Shown here: in pieces, positions 43,063-43,406 of the stretch
Position numbering within the stretch: position 1 is the first letter of the stretch
Layout: each line of letters starts with the position of its first letter
Assembly (NCBI GenBank): GCA_944324485.1
Contig: CALUWM010000015.1
Span: forward strand, 1-43,406
Direction of reading: 5' to 3'
Length of the DNA stretch: 43,406 nucleotides
DNA from: Candidatus Gastranaerophilales bacterium
Lineage (GTDB): Bacteria; Cyanobacteriota; Vampirovibrionia; Gastranaerophilales; Gastranaerophilaceae
Notes under the pieces: model-generated
Databases searched by the model: none
The model's input: the letters and a program-made list of their open reading frames with translations, nothing else
Told to the model about the DNA's origin: nothing
Translations under genes and position numbers: made by a program

Positions 43063-43406
43063 TTATAAAATTTCTTTTAATTTCTTAATCACAAACTCAA
43101 CAGCACCTTGTTGATTTGAAAAACAATTCTCGCAATTTTTAGATATTTCTTTATAAAATTCATCGTCAGTAAATAATTTTTCTAAAATTAAATAAAACTC
43201 GGATTCATTTTTCACAACAAAACTTGCTTTTTCACGCTCCAAAATAGCATAAATATCTCTAAAATTTTTAATTGAAGGTCCGGATACCGTAGGTTTAGAA
43301 TATATTGTTGCTTCCAGAGGATTATGTCCGCCTGTTTTATTAAAACTACCACCAATATAAGCCACATCAACAATTTCATATATTTTAGATAACTCACCTA
43401 AAGTAT
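43063..43406 (-). CDS. waaA: 3-deoxy-D-manno-octulosonic acid transferase, C-terminal part (cut by the window edge)
   Basis: The 3' end of a GT-B Kdo transferase, reading in from outside the right edge; about 114 residues are seen. The open frame continues to base 43406 as TLGELSKIYEIVDVAYIGGS, so a GTG inside (VAYIGG) is not a start. GGHNPLEATIYSKPTVSGP and NFRDIYAIL match the nucleotide-sugar-binding C-terminal domain of WaaA/KdtA. It attaches Kdo to lipid A at the inner membrane, which supports an LPS-bearing outer membrane. Confidence 0.88.
   Translation of the reverse strand, partial: TLGELSKIYEIVDVAYIGGSFNKTGGHNPLEATIYSKPTVSGPSIKNFRDIYAILEREKASFVVKNESEFYLILEKLFTDDEFYKEISKNCENCFSNQQGAVEFVIKKLKEIL

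Noticed and set aside
1-43406. CRISPR arrays, insertion sequences, tRNA genes
   Set aside because: No regularly spaced repeats, transposase motifs, terminal inverted repeats or cloverleaf sequences were seen on reading both strands.

Overview
The window looks like the chromosome of an AT-rich (roughly 30% G+C by eye), anaerobic, Gram-negative bacterium. The best guess is a gut-type Vampirovibrionia/Melainabacteria lineage (Gastranaerophilales). The support is: LPS-type genes (Kdo transferase end, LptF/LptG permease), a reverse rubrerythrin, a GH57 glycan enzyme, Mini-RNase III, SecG, a fliW-csrA pair, a complex-I-like membrane module, and lineage-restricted proteins carrying a short [IV]-S-F-x-[A/T] motif near the N-terminus. 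This placement is inference; no rRNA gene is present.

Layout. 0.2-2 kb (minus): a zinc-ribbon protein, pheA and smpB. 2-8.7 kb: an orphan membrane histidine kinase, a GH57 protein, recF, a PfkB sugar/nucleoside kinase and rqcP. 9.1-13.6 kb (plus): ald, proB, proA, nadA (alanine, proline, NAD). 13.7-18.7 kb: a helical-repeat protein of unknown role, an LptF/G permease, tyrA, an aconitase/IPM-dehydratase small subunit overlapping an NAD-isocitrate-dehydrogenase-type gene, and rubrerythrin. 18.8-21.8 kb (minus): a pyruvate/indolepyruvate decarboxylase-type enzyme and pgi, with two strong inverted repeats. 21.8-24.2 kb: an accessory patch with a RelA/SpoT-type nucleotidyltransferase, a small divergent ORF and a glycine-zipper protein. 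24.3-26.7 kb (plus): mrnC, a cytosolic histidine kinase and a two-receiver regulator. 26.7-33.9 kb (minus): a six-gene complex-I-superfamily operon. 34-37.3 kb: an ISFKA-motif protein, a small HTH regulator, and an operon TPR - fliW - csrA - TPR. 37.4-43.4 kb: hpf, an aminotransferase, an SH3-like secreted protein, secG, a YqeG-type phosphatase, a U32/TrhP protein, a secreted serpin-like protein, a GC-rich candidate RNA, and the 3' end of waaA.

The most interesting items are these. (1) The complex-I-like operon has a 'large subunit' that lacks three of the four [NiFe]-binding cysteines, so it is an energy-converting-hydrogenase-related (Ehr-type) complex rather than a hydrogenase. Its electron-input subunit is a ferredoxin fused to a NuoB-like protein. 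(2) A synthetase-only RelA/SpoT protein sits behind overlapping divergent promoters and shares a short N-terminal motif with two other small or unknown proteins. (3) A GC-rich, pseudoknot-capable intergenic element sits between terminators at 42.9-43.1 kb. (4) A set of genes has an (extended) -10 box only 6-8 bases before the start codon, which predicts leaderless mRNAs. (5) A perfect 12-bp inverted repeat brackets the pgi -10 box.

No CRISPR array, insertion sequence, tRNA or rRNA was seen. All product names come from reading motifs and family resemblance by eye, without database searches.
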